Assembly (NCBI RefSeq): GCF_029867415.1
Contig: NW_026705911.1
Span: 248,001-312,000 of the forward strand
Direction: 5' to 3'
Source of the DNA: Vicia villosa
Taxonomy: Eukaryota; Streptophyta; Magnoliopsida; Fabales; Fabaceae
DNA length: 64,000 nt
The position numbers and the translations under genes are program-made. This document shows positions 35,885 to 48,400 of this stretch, one piece after another. The first letter of the stretch is position 1. Every line of letters begins with the position of its first letter. The notes under the pieces are model-generated. The model had not been told where the DNA came from and searched no databases. It saw only the letters and a list, made by a program, of their open reading frames with translations.

Positions 35885-36445
35885 GTAATGTCTTCTATAA
35901 GGCTACCTGGAAAGGTTTCTGGAATGGATATGAAAATTTGTCTTAAAGAAGACTACCTGAAAAGGTTCTTAGCAAAGAATGAGGAATGTCTTTAAAGACG
36001 ACCACCTGAAGAGGCTGAAAGATGTCTTAAGAAGGACTACCTAAAAAGGTTCTTAGCAAGAATAGAAATGTCTTAGAGAATATTACCTAGAAAGGTTCTT
36101 AGAAAAGGAATGTCTTAAAAGACTACCTAGAAAGGTTCTTAGAATGTCTTAAAGAAGACTACCTGGAGAGGTTCCTGGAATAATGATGAATGTCTTAGAA
36201 AGGACTACCTAGAAAGGTTTTTAGAAGAGAATGTCTTAAAGAAGACTACCTAAAAAGGTTCTTAGAATGTCTTAAAGAAGACTACCTGAAGAGGTTCCTG
36301 AAAAGGATCGTGGGATTTGTCTCAAAGAAGACTGCTGAAGAGATTCCTAGAAAGGATGATGAATGTCTTAGAAAAGACTACCTGAAGAGGTTCTTTAGAA
36401 AGGATCGTAAGATTTGTCTTAAAGAAGACTACCTGGAAAGGTATG
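35885..36445 (-). repeat. GTCTTAAAGAAGACTACCTG repeat cluster
   Basis: About twelve imperfect copies of a roughly 37-60 base unit with the core GTCTTaaagAAGAC (a 5-bp hairpin) and ACCTgaaaAGGTTC (another hairpin). Confidence 0.9.
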
Positions 36446-39244
36446 GTGTAATGTATCAACCAACGTATGTAATGTATGATTTATATGTATTTGCATGATG
36501 CTCCAATGATAGCTTGTTGACAACCAAAGCGTATATAGCTTGCTAGTGTTGTAAGGTTGTTGGATGCTAGTGCGATTCCCCGATACCTGTTTTTGAAGAT
36601 CGTAGTTGGGAGGAAGATTTGAAAAGTGTGAGAAAGCCTTTTTCTTTTGTTGTGCGCCTGGCCCCGGTTTGACCCTTTGAATTACTCCACGCCTTTAACC
36701 TTTGAATTGTTTTCCTTATGGATTTGTTATCCAATGCCCCACTGTTTAGTGGAAAAGGATGCCTATGATCTCCGAGCCATGAAGGAAGTACCCCGAGAAA
36801 ATATACTTGTTAGATGCTTTGACGTTTAGATTAAAGGGTGTGCCCTTGATCTCCAGTATATGGAAGACTATCCATAGTGTTCTATCCTTTTGAATTTGAA
36901 TTCTTCTCATGTTTGACATGCCCCTGTTTGTTATTGCTTCGAGGTGTTCCCCAAGTCGATTGAACCTTTAGGATGAATGCCCCTAGTTAATAGGATATTC
37001 GATTACATGTCCCTGCGATCCTTGAAATTTTGCCCCTGTTTAGGAGAACCCTCTAGATGTGGTTCCCCCCATTCCAGAGTCTTTATTCGAAATGATCGCC
37101 TTTAATTAAACCAGTCTCAAGATTTCCTTGATACTAAGTGTATATTCGTAGACGACGTCGTACCCTTCGAAAAGTAACTCCAATGCGATGCGTATGCAAG
37201 TTTTGAAGTCGAAGTCCGTTATGAATTAGGACTGGATGATTAGAAAAGAATACTTGAAGAAGCGTAGTTGTTAGAAATAGTTTTAACAAACCTTAGGAGT
37301 CAGTATAACAAATCCTGCTTAATATGCTTTCGTAGTTAACCTTGCCTCAATTAGGACTTTTGAATGTTGTAATTTTGCCTGGTTCACGGTTTTAAGAAAC
37401 AACAGATATAAGGCTCAAAGTTTATTTATCCCACCCCTTTCTCCTTGATGTTCTCCAGATCCTAAAAATTTGCTTAATCCAATGGATGTGCTTTGTATGT
37501 AAGAGAATCGTTTCGGTTTCGATGTTGAGTAAAAGCCTCAGTAGAGATCCAAGCATTGATGAAAATGTTGTGAAGATCCAAGCATTGATGTGAAGCTTTA
37601 ATGGTTTAGCAGTCACAAGATTATCCTTTGTATTTCGCCTTTGTATCCCTTATTTTTGCATGAACCAATTCCTTAAAGTTTGATCCATCGGGATGCCCAA
37701 ATTTTTGCCTAAGTCATTTTTGAATGCTCCTTTTGATCCTTGGATTTTGAATGTTGTGACTGCCATGTTGACTTTGATTTGTATGCTTCAACTTTGATAC
37801 ATCCTCGATCTTGAATGATGTATTGAGGAAGAAGATGTTATGAATGTTATCTCCATTGCTTCCTCAACCTTGGATGAACGCGAGGAAGAAAATATGCTTG
37901 AACCTTTGCTTGAATTGACTGATTCTCTTGACAACCAAAATACACCATTAGATTAATTGAAATCTACCCTGCCCCTGGTTAAAATCAGGGTTTTTTTGAA
38001 AAAGTAGAAACAAACTCCAACTTCTGGCTCGAGGGGATGACGAGGGCTTAACATCCTTATATCTCCACTGTTTGGGAATTGAAACAATGCCTGTACATCC
38101 TCGGTTCGGTCTTACCTCGAAAGCATACGTTTAGCGAAATTTAGTTATTTGTATTCGTCATTCTCCCTCAAGTTTGTTAATAACCCTAAATTTGAAATTG
38201 AAATTCGTAGTAGTGAGCGAATGTATTGACTCCAAAACCTGCATGGTCATCCCATTAGAATTGCTAATCTGAAGATACAACTTTTATCCTGAGAAACACT
38301 TAGCGATCGTAGGGGTTGAAATTCTGAGCATAACAAAACCTATTAATCCTAGGGGCAATCTCCTTTGTAAATCTGTTAACCTTGTTTTACTCCTTAGCTC
38401 TTTAGACTTGTAGAAGTAAGGGAAACCTAGAATTTTCCTTAGGCATGTCAAACCTGTCGGGAATAAATTGTTAGCGGTGGGTTTTCGTCGTATCGGAACT
38501 TCATGAGTTTCCTTTGACTGAACCTCTTTTGCTTTTCCTAAGGATAGTATCACACCGTTCGTAACCTCCAGAGTTTGTAGATTGATAGTGAGACCCTATG
38601 ACCCTTTTTTCCCCTTGGTGTGGAGTTAACACACGTCTCCTTCTCTCCATCGTATTTATGCATGTTTGTCCAGGATTTTGCCCCAGTTGGACTAATCCTT
38701 GCCCCTAGGTTATCGTAGAGCATCCTTGTAAATTTGATATGTTCTAAGACGAACCCCTTTATGACTAGATACCCCTTGATTGCATCTATGAGGGAACTCT
38801 TTTGTTGAACTAATCCTTGCTCGATGATAACCTTTGTTGTATTTATGATCCTCTTACGACAAGGCATGGACATGTGACATGACGAAAGGCATCCTTTTTC
38901 CTCCTTGTGAGACCAAATTCGTTCTCGATAATTTATCCTCCTTTCTCCATAGTCTATGATCCTTTTGATTTTTTTGTGAGTCTCGGGAAATCGGCTAGCA
39001 CGGAACGGGTGGATGCGGGCGAAGATGCAAATGTAAATGTATGACTGCATGAAAATGCAAATGCATGCGTATGCGAGAGACTCCTTGTATTGTAACTCCT
39101 TGCATGCCATGCAGACGTGTGACATATGATCATAGGGATAGCCTTAGAGGCGACATTAGACCCTCGTGGGATCTTTGCAAGATAAATGTTATGACACGCT
39201 AAAGGAAATCCCTTAGACTCGAGAGTATGCAGAAGGTAGCGGTT

Positions 39245-39895
39245 GGTGACCGTTCAAGACAGTCACCAAGTTTCATGGCCATCGAGAGGTCAATCAACGT
39301 GTACCAATGAAGTTGTCCTTGGTGGGAAGGTTCTCTGTGCGGAACACAACTTATCTAAGGACGATATCGGATGAAGAGAAATCCCTAGGGATGAAAGACG
39401 TAGAGATGGGAATCCAAACCCTACAAGTTAGAGGGTGCGCGAAAACAAGCATGGAGTGGCCGTTCAGGACAGTCACTAGATCTCATAGCCATCGAGAGGC
39501 CAATCGAACGCATGCTAATGAAGTTGTCCTTCGTATGAGGGATGCGATTTTTTAGAAGTAGAATCCCTACCGACTAGGGGACGCGTTGATGTAAGCACAT
39601 GGTGACTGTTCAAAGTAGTCACCGGATCGCATGGCAATCGAGAGGCTAATCGACGTGCGTAAACGAGGATGTCCTTCGTGGGAAGGACACATAGTTGTAA
39701 GAATACAAGGATATATAAGGAAGGTCCCTACAGGCTAGGGAGTGCGTAGATACAGGCGCGAAGTGACCGTTCATGACAGTCACTAGGTCTCATGGCCATC
39801 GAGAGGCCAATCAACGTGCATAGATGGAGGTGTCCTTCGTATGAAGGACATGGTCTTAGAAATAGAGTCCCTGCATGCCAGGGAACGCGTAGGAG
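39245..39895 (-). repeat. Hairpin array in the leader, copy 2
   Basis: Same four-part array as at 29795-30450, with GGTGAC-type stems starting at 39245, 39455, 39601 and 39762. The last TCCCTG/CAGGGA stem is complete here but broken in copy 1. Confidence 0.8.
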
Positions 39896-40644
39896 TACCT
39901 GCAAAATTTAAAATGCAAGGAATTTACAGTATATAAATTGCACATATATAATAAGCACGTAAGCACATAAGCCCTAGGTTCATAGGATCGACGTAACGGC
40001 TTAGGGTGCCTACCCTTCCCATTGGTATGTTCTAGAAGGTCTCATGGGGTCGTTCATAGCCGCCGAGACTTTTTGTCTCTTTCGATTTTAGAACAACTCA
40101 TTTATCCATGAGGTTCGAGTTTTAGGGGTAGGTTCCCAGAGAGATCAGCCAAATATCAAGTCCAGCCCTCAACAAGGTCAAGCCTCGTATCAGACCTTTC
40201 CGGATATTCAACCCACTCTGAGTGGAATTAAAATAAGACTCGTAGGCGATGTATTTCCCCTCTGGTCTTAAATATAATTCCCACGCTTAGGTTTGACAAC
40301 AATTTATATATCCCAAGAATGCGATAAAAATACCAAATATTCAATTAACATAAATATTTAATCGAGTTGATATAAATGAATAAAATTGTAAATGAATAAA
40401 TAGGTAAATAAAGATTTAAATATTTAAACATAAAACCCTAAATCCATAGAAATTATAAATAAATATATAAATAAATTTAAATATTTAAATATAAAAAAAA
40501 GAAATAAACCTAAATCCTACTCCAAAACCCTAATTTTGGCAAATTTGCCAAACCCTAAAAAGTTAGCCATAAACCTAAAAAAGTTTGCCAAAAACCTAAA
40601 CCCTCTCAAGCCTTAGGAGCATAATAATTAACCAAAAGTGTACT

Positions 40645-40662
40645 TCCCCAGCAGAGTCGCCA
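40645..40662 (-). promoter_or_regulatory. Primer-binding site next to LTR A
   Basis: Minus strand TGGCGACTCTGCTGGGGA, 2 bases from the LTR end at 40665. Confidence 0.85.
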
Positions 40663-40664
40663 GC

Positions 40665-43440
40665 TGTAGCAACCTACCCTAAAGATATAGATTTTAGAGT
40701 CGCCACCTATTCTGAAGGGCGAATAGGAAGCCCTACGCAGTTAAGAAATCTGGGTAAGTTATTATAATCAGGTCGAGGGAAGGTATTAGGCACCCTCAAC
40801 CCTTTCCTATTGGCTTTTAATCTAAGGTAACAGTTTATGGCTAAAAGTTAAGGTTAATAGCTAAAGAAGTGAATAGGGGAAAATTGAGATTTTTAGGAAG
40901 GGGACTCGCCTTGGTTATCCAAGTGCCTACGTATCTCCTTAGGGAGAATCAGAGTCAACGTAGTTTGGGCACAGGGTTGTACGCCTTAGAATTTGATATG
41001 AATGTGTTGACGGTATTTTGAATTACCGTTTCGCAGTTTTGAAAAGGTATTTTGAATTACCTTTGTAGTATTGAAGAGATGAAAATCTGTGGTTTGTGGT
41101 TTGATGTGTTTTAGGTTTGGGCGTACAACCCTGATTTGATATGTCACCGTTAGATGCGATGATCAATAGATTTGATTAGTATAGCTAACGGATTAAGGGG
41201 GCATTGCTGGTTACTCAGATCGATAGGTTCGATCGTCGCGGGCAGCAAATTAAATGTATTTTAATTTGATAATTAAAATTAATTGTCACTTTATTATTTT
41301 ATCTCTCGTCTAGTGCGACTAATAGCTTTAGTCGGATCGAGGAGAGAATTAATCGAAGGTTAATGTTTCGCCAAAGGGGCAATGGGATCGGGCAAACCCT
41401 AGTGCATATGACCTTTCTAGAATTTTTGTGATTATAATAATTAAAAACTAATTAAATCGAATAATCGACATAATTGGGCAAATCCTAAATCCTAATTTAA
41501 TTACATGTAATCCTAATTTAAATAAAATATATACACTAAAATATATTAATGTAATTAAACATTTATATAAATAAAATATAAATAACATATATAAAAAAAA
41601 ATAAAGGAAACCTGGGCTGAGATCCTGTGTGTTGGCTCCCTGGGTGTCCATTGTGAATCCTCAACTTTGGGTACGTTAGATCCAGATGGCAGGAGATCCT
41701 GTGGCTGGCAACGAGTGTGCATGGTGCACCACGTATGGGATGGGGCGCTGGATCCGGGAACATGTTATTCACAAAAAAATATTGGAACCTGAGGATCGAA
41801 CCGGTTCCCTCATGATTCTACATCTCCCCTCCTTACCACATAGGCTGCGTTAGTCATTCATTTAAATGATACATAATAGTTGATAAATACCAATATAAGT
41901 TATGAATGGTTGAATCAAACAAAACACCAGACGTGGTCCCCCCATCCATCTGTGCGAACCAATAGAGAAGAGAGAGAGAGAGAGAGAGCTTTCTTCGTTG
42001 ACCCACCAATCACGTTTTCACACGCCTGGAGGGAGACAGAGCGCCCTTTGACCATCCATTAAGAGGATGCCACGCGTGACCCCAAGACATGCAGTCACCG
42101 GAACAGAATTTCTAGTCTCCCTCTCCGGCGAGACCTTTATCTTCTCCGGCGAGAAGGTTTTCGAACCCTGCAAAATAACAACGAAACGAAAGCCAGCTCC
42201 GCCCAGATCCACTAAATCGTGTGCCACGAATTCAATGGGATGGTTAGTTTGCACCAATAATGACCGTAGCTATGAAAACGAGCATGCATAGGTTTTGTGC
42301 CCTAATCATGGCTAACCTCCGTTCCTACGTCAAAACTTGTGAACGACGAGTCTAAACCGTCCCAAACATCATTATAAGAAGTAATATGCATATAAAACTA
42401 AGCAAAGATGCAAGAAATAAGAGTTTGATTTCTTAAGACTGAACAAACCGTGAACGACTTGTGTGATGCTTTTTCACGTGCTCCAGGCCTGTATATCGGG
42501 TGGTATCAACTCTTAGAGTTCCCAGGAGTGTGATGGAATGGTTGGAATCAATTGATAATGGCTGTAGAGGAAGTTTTATCCGTGCCCTAATTTCTTGCGT
42601 TTTCTCCTCCTTCAAACCCTTGTTTTTGGACGTCTCCGAACCCCCCGCCCTATGGCTGCAGCATGTTGGTTATATATGGAGAGTAATTTTGGGTTCTAAA
42701 TTGGGTTGGTCATCTCGTGTTTTTTTAGAGAAAGAAGTTTGATAAATCTTATGTATAATTCCTTCTAAAATTGACCTCCTTTATTCATGATCAAGCTCCC
42801 ACTACTTTAGACCTTCATATGATTTTATTTGGGCCCTTGGATGATTAAAAATGAAAGCCCCCTTATTTAATTCATATGTCTTGCATTATATTTTATTTAT
42901 TTTGCATTTATATGAATAAAATTCAAATAAGATATAAATAAAAAATACAAAAAGGATAAGAATAGTTTTGTAGGCTCTTATATATATCATGGATGTGTTT
43001 GAAATATAAATTCTACGCCCATTAGTTAAAAAACCAAGTTTTGAGTAATTAGGGTTTCATGCACATCTTGAAAATCGCCCAACTTCTAAACCATGTATCT
43101 CCTTTGTTATTTGCCCTATGACCATGTTCTAAGACTTTTTGGAAAGCTCAAAGAGTCCTCTAAATGGCCTTTTTGGTTTCATCTCCATTGAATCTTCCAT
43201 GTTCAAGTTATGAGCTTTGACCTAAAAGGTGTTTTATGTTGATTTTTAAAAGGACCTGTAATGTTTTTGTCCATATCTCCCAAATGTTTCATTTCTTGAT
43301 TTTGGGCCCAACATCAAAGTTGTAGAGAATGAAATTTCCTTGAGAATAGGCTTTGGTTGGACAATTTTTGACAAACCATGTGAGAGTTATGATCAGTCAA
43401 AGTTGAGTTGACTTTTAAGTTAGAAAACCCTGATCTGAAC
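40665..43440 (-). repeat. LTR A of the array (5' LTR), main part
   Basis: Matches LTR B. It is interrupted after TGAAC (43436-43440) by the element at 43441-56542; the last 89 bases are at 56548-56636. Total 2865 bp, close to LTR B. Confidence 0.9.
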
Positions 43441-46400
43441 TGTAATACGGTGAACTGACTTTATTTGAAATATGCGGATAGCCAGAGTCGCCACCGACTT
43501 TTATTTTATCCAATTGGAAAGGTAAAAAGAACAGGAAAGACCTTTGAAAGATTTTGAGTTCGGGGGTAGGTTATACAAAGGGAAGGTGTAAGGCACCCTT
43601 TGCATCCATGGTTATCCATGGGCTCTTAATTGCTTAGCTCACTTGTTTGTTTGAATTGTTTGAAAAGTGTAGTGTGTGAGTAGTAAAAAGATTTTGTTAA
43701 GGACTTTAGCTTGTAAATAAGCGTAGCCTTGTTTGAAAGTTTTTTGAAAAGGAGGTGTGAAAAGCATTTGAATTTGTTTGAGTATGAATATGAGCAAGCA
43801 ATTAAGAACTACCTACCCTAAGATTTTTCTTTCGTGTTCTTTAAGTCTTTCGGGCGAAAGGGTCTATCCATACCATGAGAAGGCAGGAAGTCTTTCAATT
43901 GGATGCGCGGGTCATCGAAGGGTCATCGAGAATAATCGTTCGCCATAAGACTGTCCCTACCATGAAGAGGGCAGGTAGTCTAAAGGAAGGACATTATCGT
44001 CATTAGGCAACAGTAAGGATACCTTAGCAATCGAAGGGACTATCATCATTTATCGAGACAACATCAATGGACGAGATCATTTTATTAGTAGGCAACTCGA
44101 AGGGACTATGATCTTTTATTCCGAGGGTCTATGATGATTTTGAATTTGTAGGTAGCAAGCTAAGGTATCCCTACGCTCGGAGGGACTTGACTATTTGATC
44201 GAAATCGAAGGCAACAGGTAACAAGGCAACAGAGAGGTTACCCCAAAAGAGTGCGTGGGTGCAGCAATCACGTGATTATATTCAAATATTTATCTTATAA
44301 TTAGTTATTCTAATTCAGTTTAAGACTTGCACTCTCTAAGATTACTAACCACAACAATTAATATTAATAGTGATAATGGGGGAAGGGAAATTGCAACCAG
44401 CGGAGGAGAGGGGAATTGAAACCAGCGGGATAAAAATAATATTATAGATCTAACACAAGTAATAATCAAGACCAGCGTTTAGGGTTACCGATATTTGAAG
44501 CTTTGGCAATTGGCAAACCCTGAAAAAAAAAGTGGGAAGAATAGCAAACAAAAATAGGGTGAGTGCATTATCGGTTCGGAGGCAAACAAAGCTAACCCTA
44601 AAAAATAAAAAGATAAAGAAATTAAGACAAATAAATAAATAGGCACTTAGCTTTAAATTTGATCTTATATGGTTGGCAGTAAGGGGTAGCCTCGAGATTA
44701 ACCCTGAAAAGGCAAAAAGGCAGACAGAAAAAGGCGTGAGTGTATAGAAATTCTTTTAAATTGGGAGGGTAAAATAAATGATTAAAAGAATAAAAGGAAA
44801 ATAATATTATATTAAATATAAAAGAAAAGAAAAGGAAATAATAAAGGAAGTTTAATCGGGACTTAGCTTTGTGAGGGGCGTGGCGCGTAGTCGGAGGAAA
44901 AATCCTGTTGTTAATCCTGACAATTGGGCACAAAGAAGAAAAATGGAAAATTTTCAGTGTAGGAATGATTCTCATAAACCCTGATTAGGGCACAAGTTAA
45001 CCATGGTTAATAAAATAAATAAACACCAAATTAATTATTAGTTATTTAAAGTAAACCCTGTTTTAATTAAGCAAAATAAAATGATAAAATAGAATCAGAA
45101 ACTTAGCTGTTTCGATCTGGCATGGCACGTGGCTGAAGAATTCTGATTAATCCTGAAGGTTGCCCGCCAAGAAGAGAAACGTTAGTGCATTAACTGATCT
45201 AAACCCAGATTTATCGGGGTAAATCAGGGTTAGAAACCATTAAATAATTTAAAAAAGATTTAAATAATGCCCAAAGTCGAAGGTTCGATTTGATATACCA
45301 ATTAAATAATTATTGGATTAAATCCTAATTATTTAATCGATTAAAAGTATTTATGAAAAAGAATTGAATTTTAAATAAGTAGTAAAAACAAATATTAGTA
45401 ACATTGTAAAAAATCGAACTTTCGATAAAATAAATAATTGTGATTTGAAAATAATAAGGTTTGTCATTTAAATAAAAGTTACAAATAATAATTATAAAAA
45501 AGAAATAAGAAAATAAAGGTAAAAATATTGATGTAATTAAGATAGAATAATAAAAAAAAAAATAAAAATAAATTAGAAAGAGAGACTCAGCTGATCCTGT
45601 GTGGTGAAAGCTTGATGGTGTACGGTGTGCCTGCAGCATCTAGCATGCTGGATCTGGAGAGAGGATAATCTGAAGGCCATAAACCGAGAGTATACGGTAG
45701 GCTTCCATTGACGGCCCACATAGGATCTGCAAGGTTAATTTACTGGAAAAAAATATGTCTGAGACGAGGATCGAACCCTCGCCTCTTGCTTGACCGTTGA
45801 AATGTCATGCCAACTCAACCACACATTGTTAGTTATATAAAGAATGCGCCTTATGGAATATATAAAATAAAAAAGAACGCAACCCCAAAACGCGCGCCAG
45901 ATTCAAACTAGCCAGTGAGATCACGCCACACCATCATCTTCAACCTGGGCACTGGTTTTATTAACTACGGATTGCTAGGATTTAGCTACGAATTTTTGGC
46001 AACTAAATTAACTGCAAACATCAGAACTTCATACAAGCAACCAAAATCAAAAGTGAGAGCATGGATGAGTTCATTTACTCATCACGAACTCCACTGTACC
46101 TGTAATTGAAATCAATTCGTCCTATACCCGCAAAGCCCCAATTTAAAGACCTCTAAACCTAATCATGGCATATCACGTTGCAAGCAAACACTAACTAAAT
46201 TAAACAATCATGAACATTCAGAGCATCATAGGAAACAAATTTATGCAACCCGAATGAATTTATGCATCGCAAATCAACAAAATCGAATTCCAAAATTTGA
46301 AGAACAAACCGTGAGCGCGATGGGGTTGATTTTGTGCGTTCGGAGTGATGGTAACGATACAGTCACGTCCAGAAACCTCGAGAGAATGGAATGCGACGCT

Positions 46401-47684
46401 TTGCAGTGCCCGAAACGCCCTAGAATTCGATCCGCCACCCTCTCTTTTCTTCACAGTTTTTTGTGAGTTTTGGGAGATTTCTGAAACTGCAAATCCTTGC
46501 CAAAACCGAATCCTTTTCTTCTGAACACGTTTGGGCATTTATAGGGATGCATTAGGGTACAAAAATTGGATTAAATCTTTGCCATTAATTTAATTGAGAT
46601 ATTTCTAAATTTGGTCCATTTGAATTCCAATCTCTCTCCAATTTTCTTTGATTTGATTTAAACTTTATTATGGCATGAAATATTTGATAGAAATAAATCA
46701 AAACCAATCTCTCACTATTTTTACTATTTATTTACTTTATATTGACTTTTAAGTAATTTAAATTCCAATATAAAATAAATAATAATAATAAAAGTAAAAG
46801 AAAATGTTGTTGGGTCGTGGCTGAGCTTAAGATAGAGATTAGATAAAAGGAAAATAGGCCCATTTGGGAATATTTGGAGTTTTGGACCCTTTCTCTTTAT
46901 ACATGCCCTTGGAAATAGGTGAACTTGTACACCTTGCCATTTCCTCATACTTCAATATGTTTCCAATTTCTTGGACTTTTTAGAAACCTTGAAGAGTCCT
47001 CTAACTAGTGTTTTTGGTCTCATGTCAAAATGATTTTCCATGCTCCTTGTGTGTTCTTTTGAAAAAAAATGTCTTTTTGTTGACTTTTGAAAAGGACCTA
47101 TAATGTTTTGGTCCATATCTCTCAAATGAAGCATTTTTAGACTTGGCATGTGAGAGACAAATTTGTAGACGATTCAATTTCCTTCAAAATGAGCTATGGA
47201 TGGAAAATTTCTGATGTTCTATGTAGGAGTTATGGCTGGTCAAAGTTCAGTTGACTTTCTCCTATGAAAACCCTAATTTAGAAACTTTTTGATTTATTGA
47301 TTTCTGATCTATCCTTGAGGAACCATGATCAATTCTTGATCAATTGGTGAATGATACTTCAAAATAAGGATGTTGACAAAAAAATCAGGAGTTTTGATTG
47401 TACTTTGACCACAGTTGACTTTTAGGTTAATTTAGTCGACTGTTGACTTTCTGAACAATTGAGTGATCAGTCTTTCGAATTGAGCCCTGAATTTTGTCAT
47501 GGAAGTAGTTTGGAATATCATAGACCATATGAAATGTATTAGAGCTTTTGATCCATTGATTTCCTCAGAACAACGAAAACCCTAGTTTCTTGAACCTTTG
47601 TTTAGGAGAGCGTGTCTTGGAGCTTTGTGTATTGATTTGAATTTGCACAGTAGAAATAATATGGGAAAATTTTGGGGTATGACA
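43441..47684 (-). repeat. 3' LTR of the two-LTR element
   Basis: Minus strand TGTCATACCCC (from 47684) to ACCGTATTACA (43441). TATA box at 46537-46543 (minus CCCTATAAATGCCC); tRNA-like boxes at 45768-45821. Frames in the AT-rich parts (such as 44622-44975 and 45325-45639) are low-complexity and kept in both LTRs only by copying. Confidence 0.92.
45768..45821 (-). other. tRNA-like A and B boxes in the 3' LTR U5
   Basis: Minus strand TGGTTGAGTTGG (45821-45810) is a full A-box match and GTTCGATCC (45776-45768) a full B-box match, 33 bases apart. A 5-bp stem CGAGG/CCTCG encloses the 7-base loop GTTCGAT, like a T arm shifted by one base. Confidence 0.65.
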
Positions 47685-47697
47685 GCTGCCCCTGTTC
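47685..47697 (-). promoter_or_regulatory. Polypurine tract of the two-LTR element
   Basis: Minus strand GAACAGGGGCAGC directly before the 3' LTR start. The same tract lies beside LTR B at 34075. Confidence 0.65.
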
Positions 47698-47869
47698 AAT
47701 TTTCTTATATCTGAAGATGTAGACTGGCATGTGTGCCTGTCAGAATCTGAGGGTAGAAGAGGATTGAACACTAGAATGCCCAGAAATTTGCCCTCGCTGA
47801 AGTAGGTACTTTTTGTCGGAGATGGGCTTAAAGATGTCATCCGACTTGATATACTTGAGAGTTAGAATG

Positions 47870-48400
47870 TGTCGTACGTTAGACTGTTTTTGAGGAATAG
47901 ACTGAGGTTGAGTTGTACGTTAGACTGGGTCTAGTTTGCATCAGCAGATGTCTGGAAAATCGTGCGTTAGGCTGAAGGATATGTCGTACGTCAGATCAGA
48001 TCCAATTTGCATCCGTAGATGTCTAGAAAAATCGTGCGTTAGGTAAAAGGATGAGTCGTGCGTTAGACTGATCCACATTGCATCCGTAGATGTCTGGAAA
48101 ACCGTGCGTTAGGTTGAAGGATAAATCGTGCGTTAGACTGATCCAAACTGCATCCGCAGATGTCTGGAAAAAACCGTGCGTTAGGTCGAAGGATGAGTCG
48201 TGCGTTAGACTAATCCCAATTGCATCCTCAGATGTCTGGAAAACCGTGCGTTAGGTCGAGGAATAAATCGTGCGTTAGACTAATCTCAATTGCATCCTCA
48301 GATGTCTGGAAAACCGTGCGTTAGGTTGATGGATAAGTCGTGCGTTAGACTAATTCGATTTGCATTCGTAGATGTCTGGAGGGTCGTGCGTTAGGCTTTG
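47870..48400 (-). repeat. CGTGCGTTAG paired-motif array in the 3' UTR
   Basis: The 10-base motif recurs at 48033, 48057, 48103, 48127, 48175, 48199, 48245, 48269, 48315 and 48339: spacing alternates 24 and 46-48, a period of about 70. Diverged copies extend to both sides. Confidence 0.92.

Larger units (their letters stand above)
34075..40664 (-). other. Internal region, copy 2, non-coding, full length
   Basis: Bounded by PPT-like sequence next to LTR B (minus strand GAACAGGGGCAGC, ending at 34075) and PBS next to LTR A. In element sense: PBS, AT-rich stretch, hairpin array (39895-39245), plain sequence with the conserved block near 38035-38110, then three minisatellite arrays in the 3' UTR (36445-34690). 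No gag or pol remnant recognised. Confidence 0.82.

Noticed and set aside
44622..45639. Minus-strand frames rich in Phe, Ile, Tyr in AT-rich LTR parts, repeated at 53509-54526
   Set aside because: Composition-driven frames within U5 of a 4 kb LTR; no domain and no start context.
45755..45832. A functional tRNA gene
   Set aside because: Boxes and a T-arm-like stem are present, but no acceptor stem or clean anticodon arm can be drawn and the T loop is shifted by a base.
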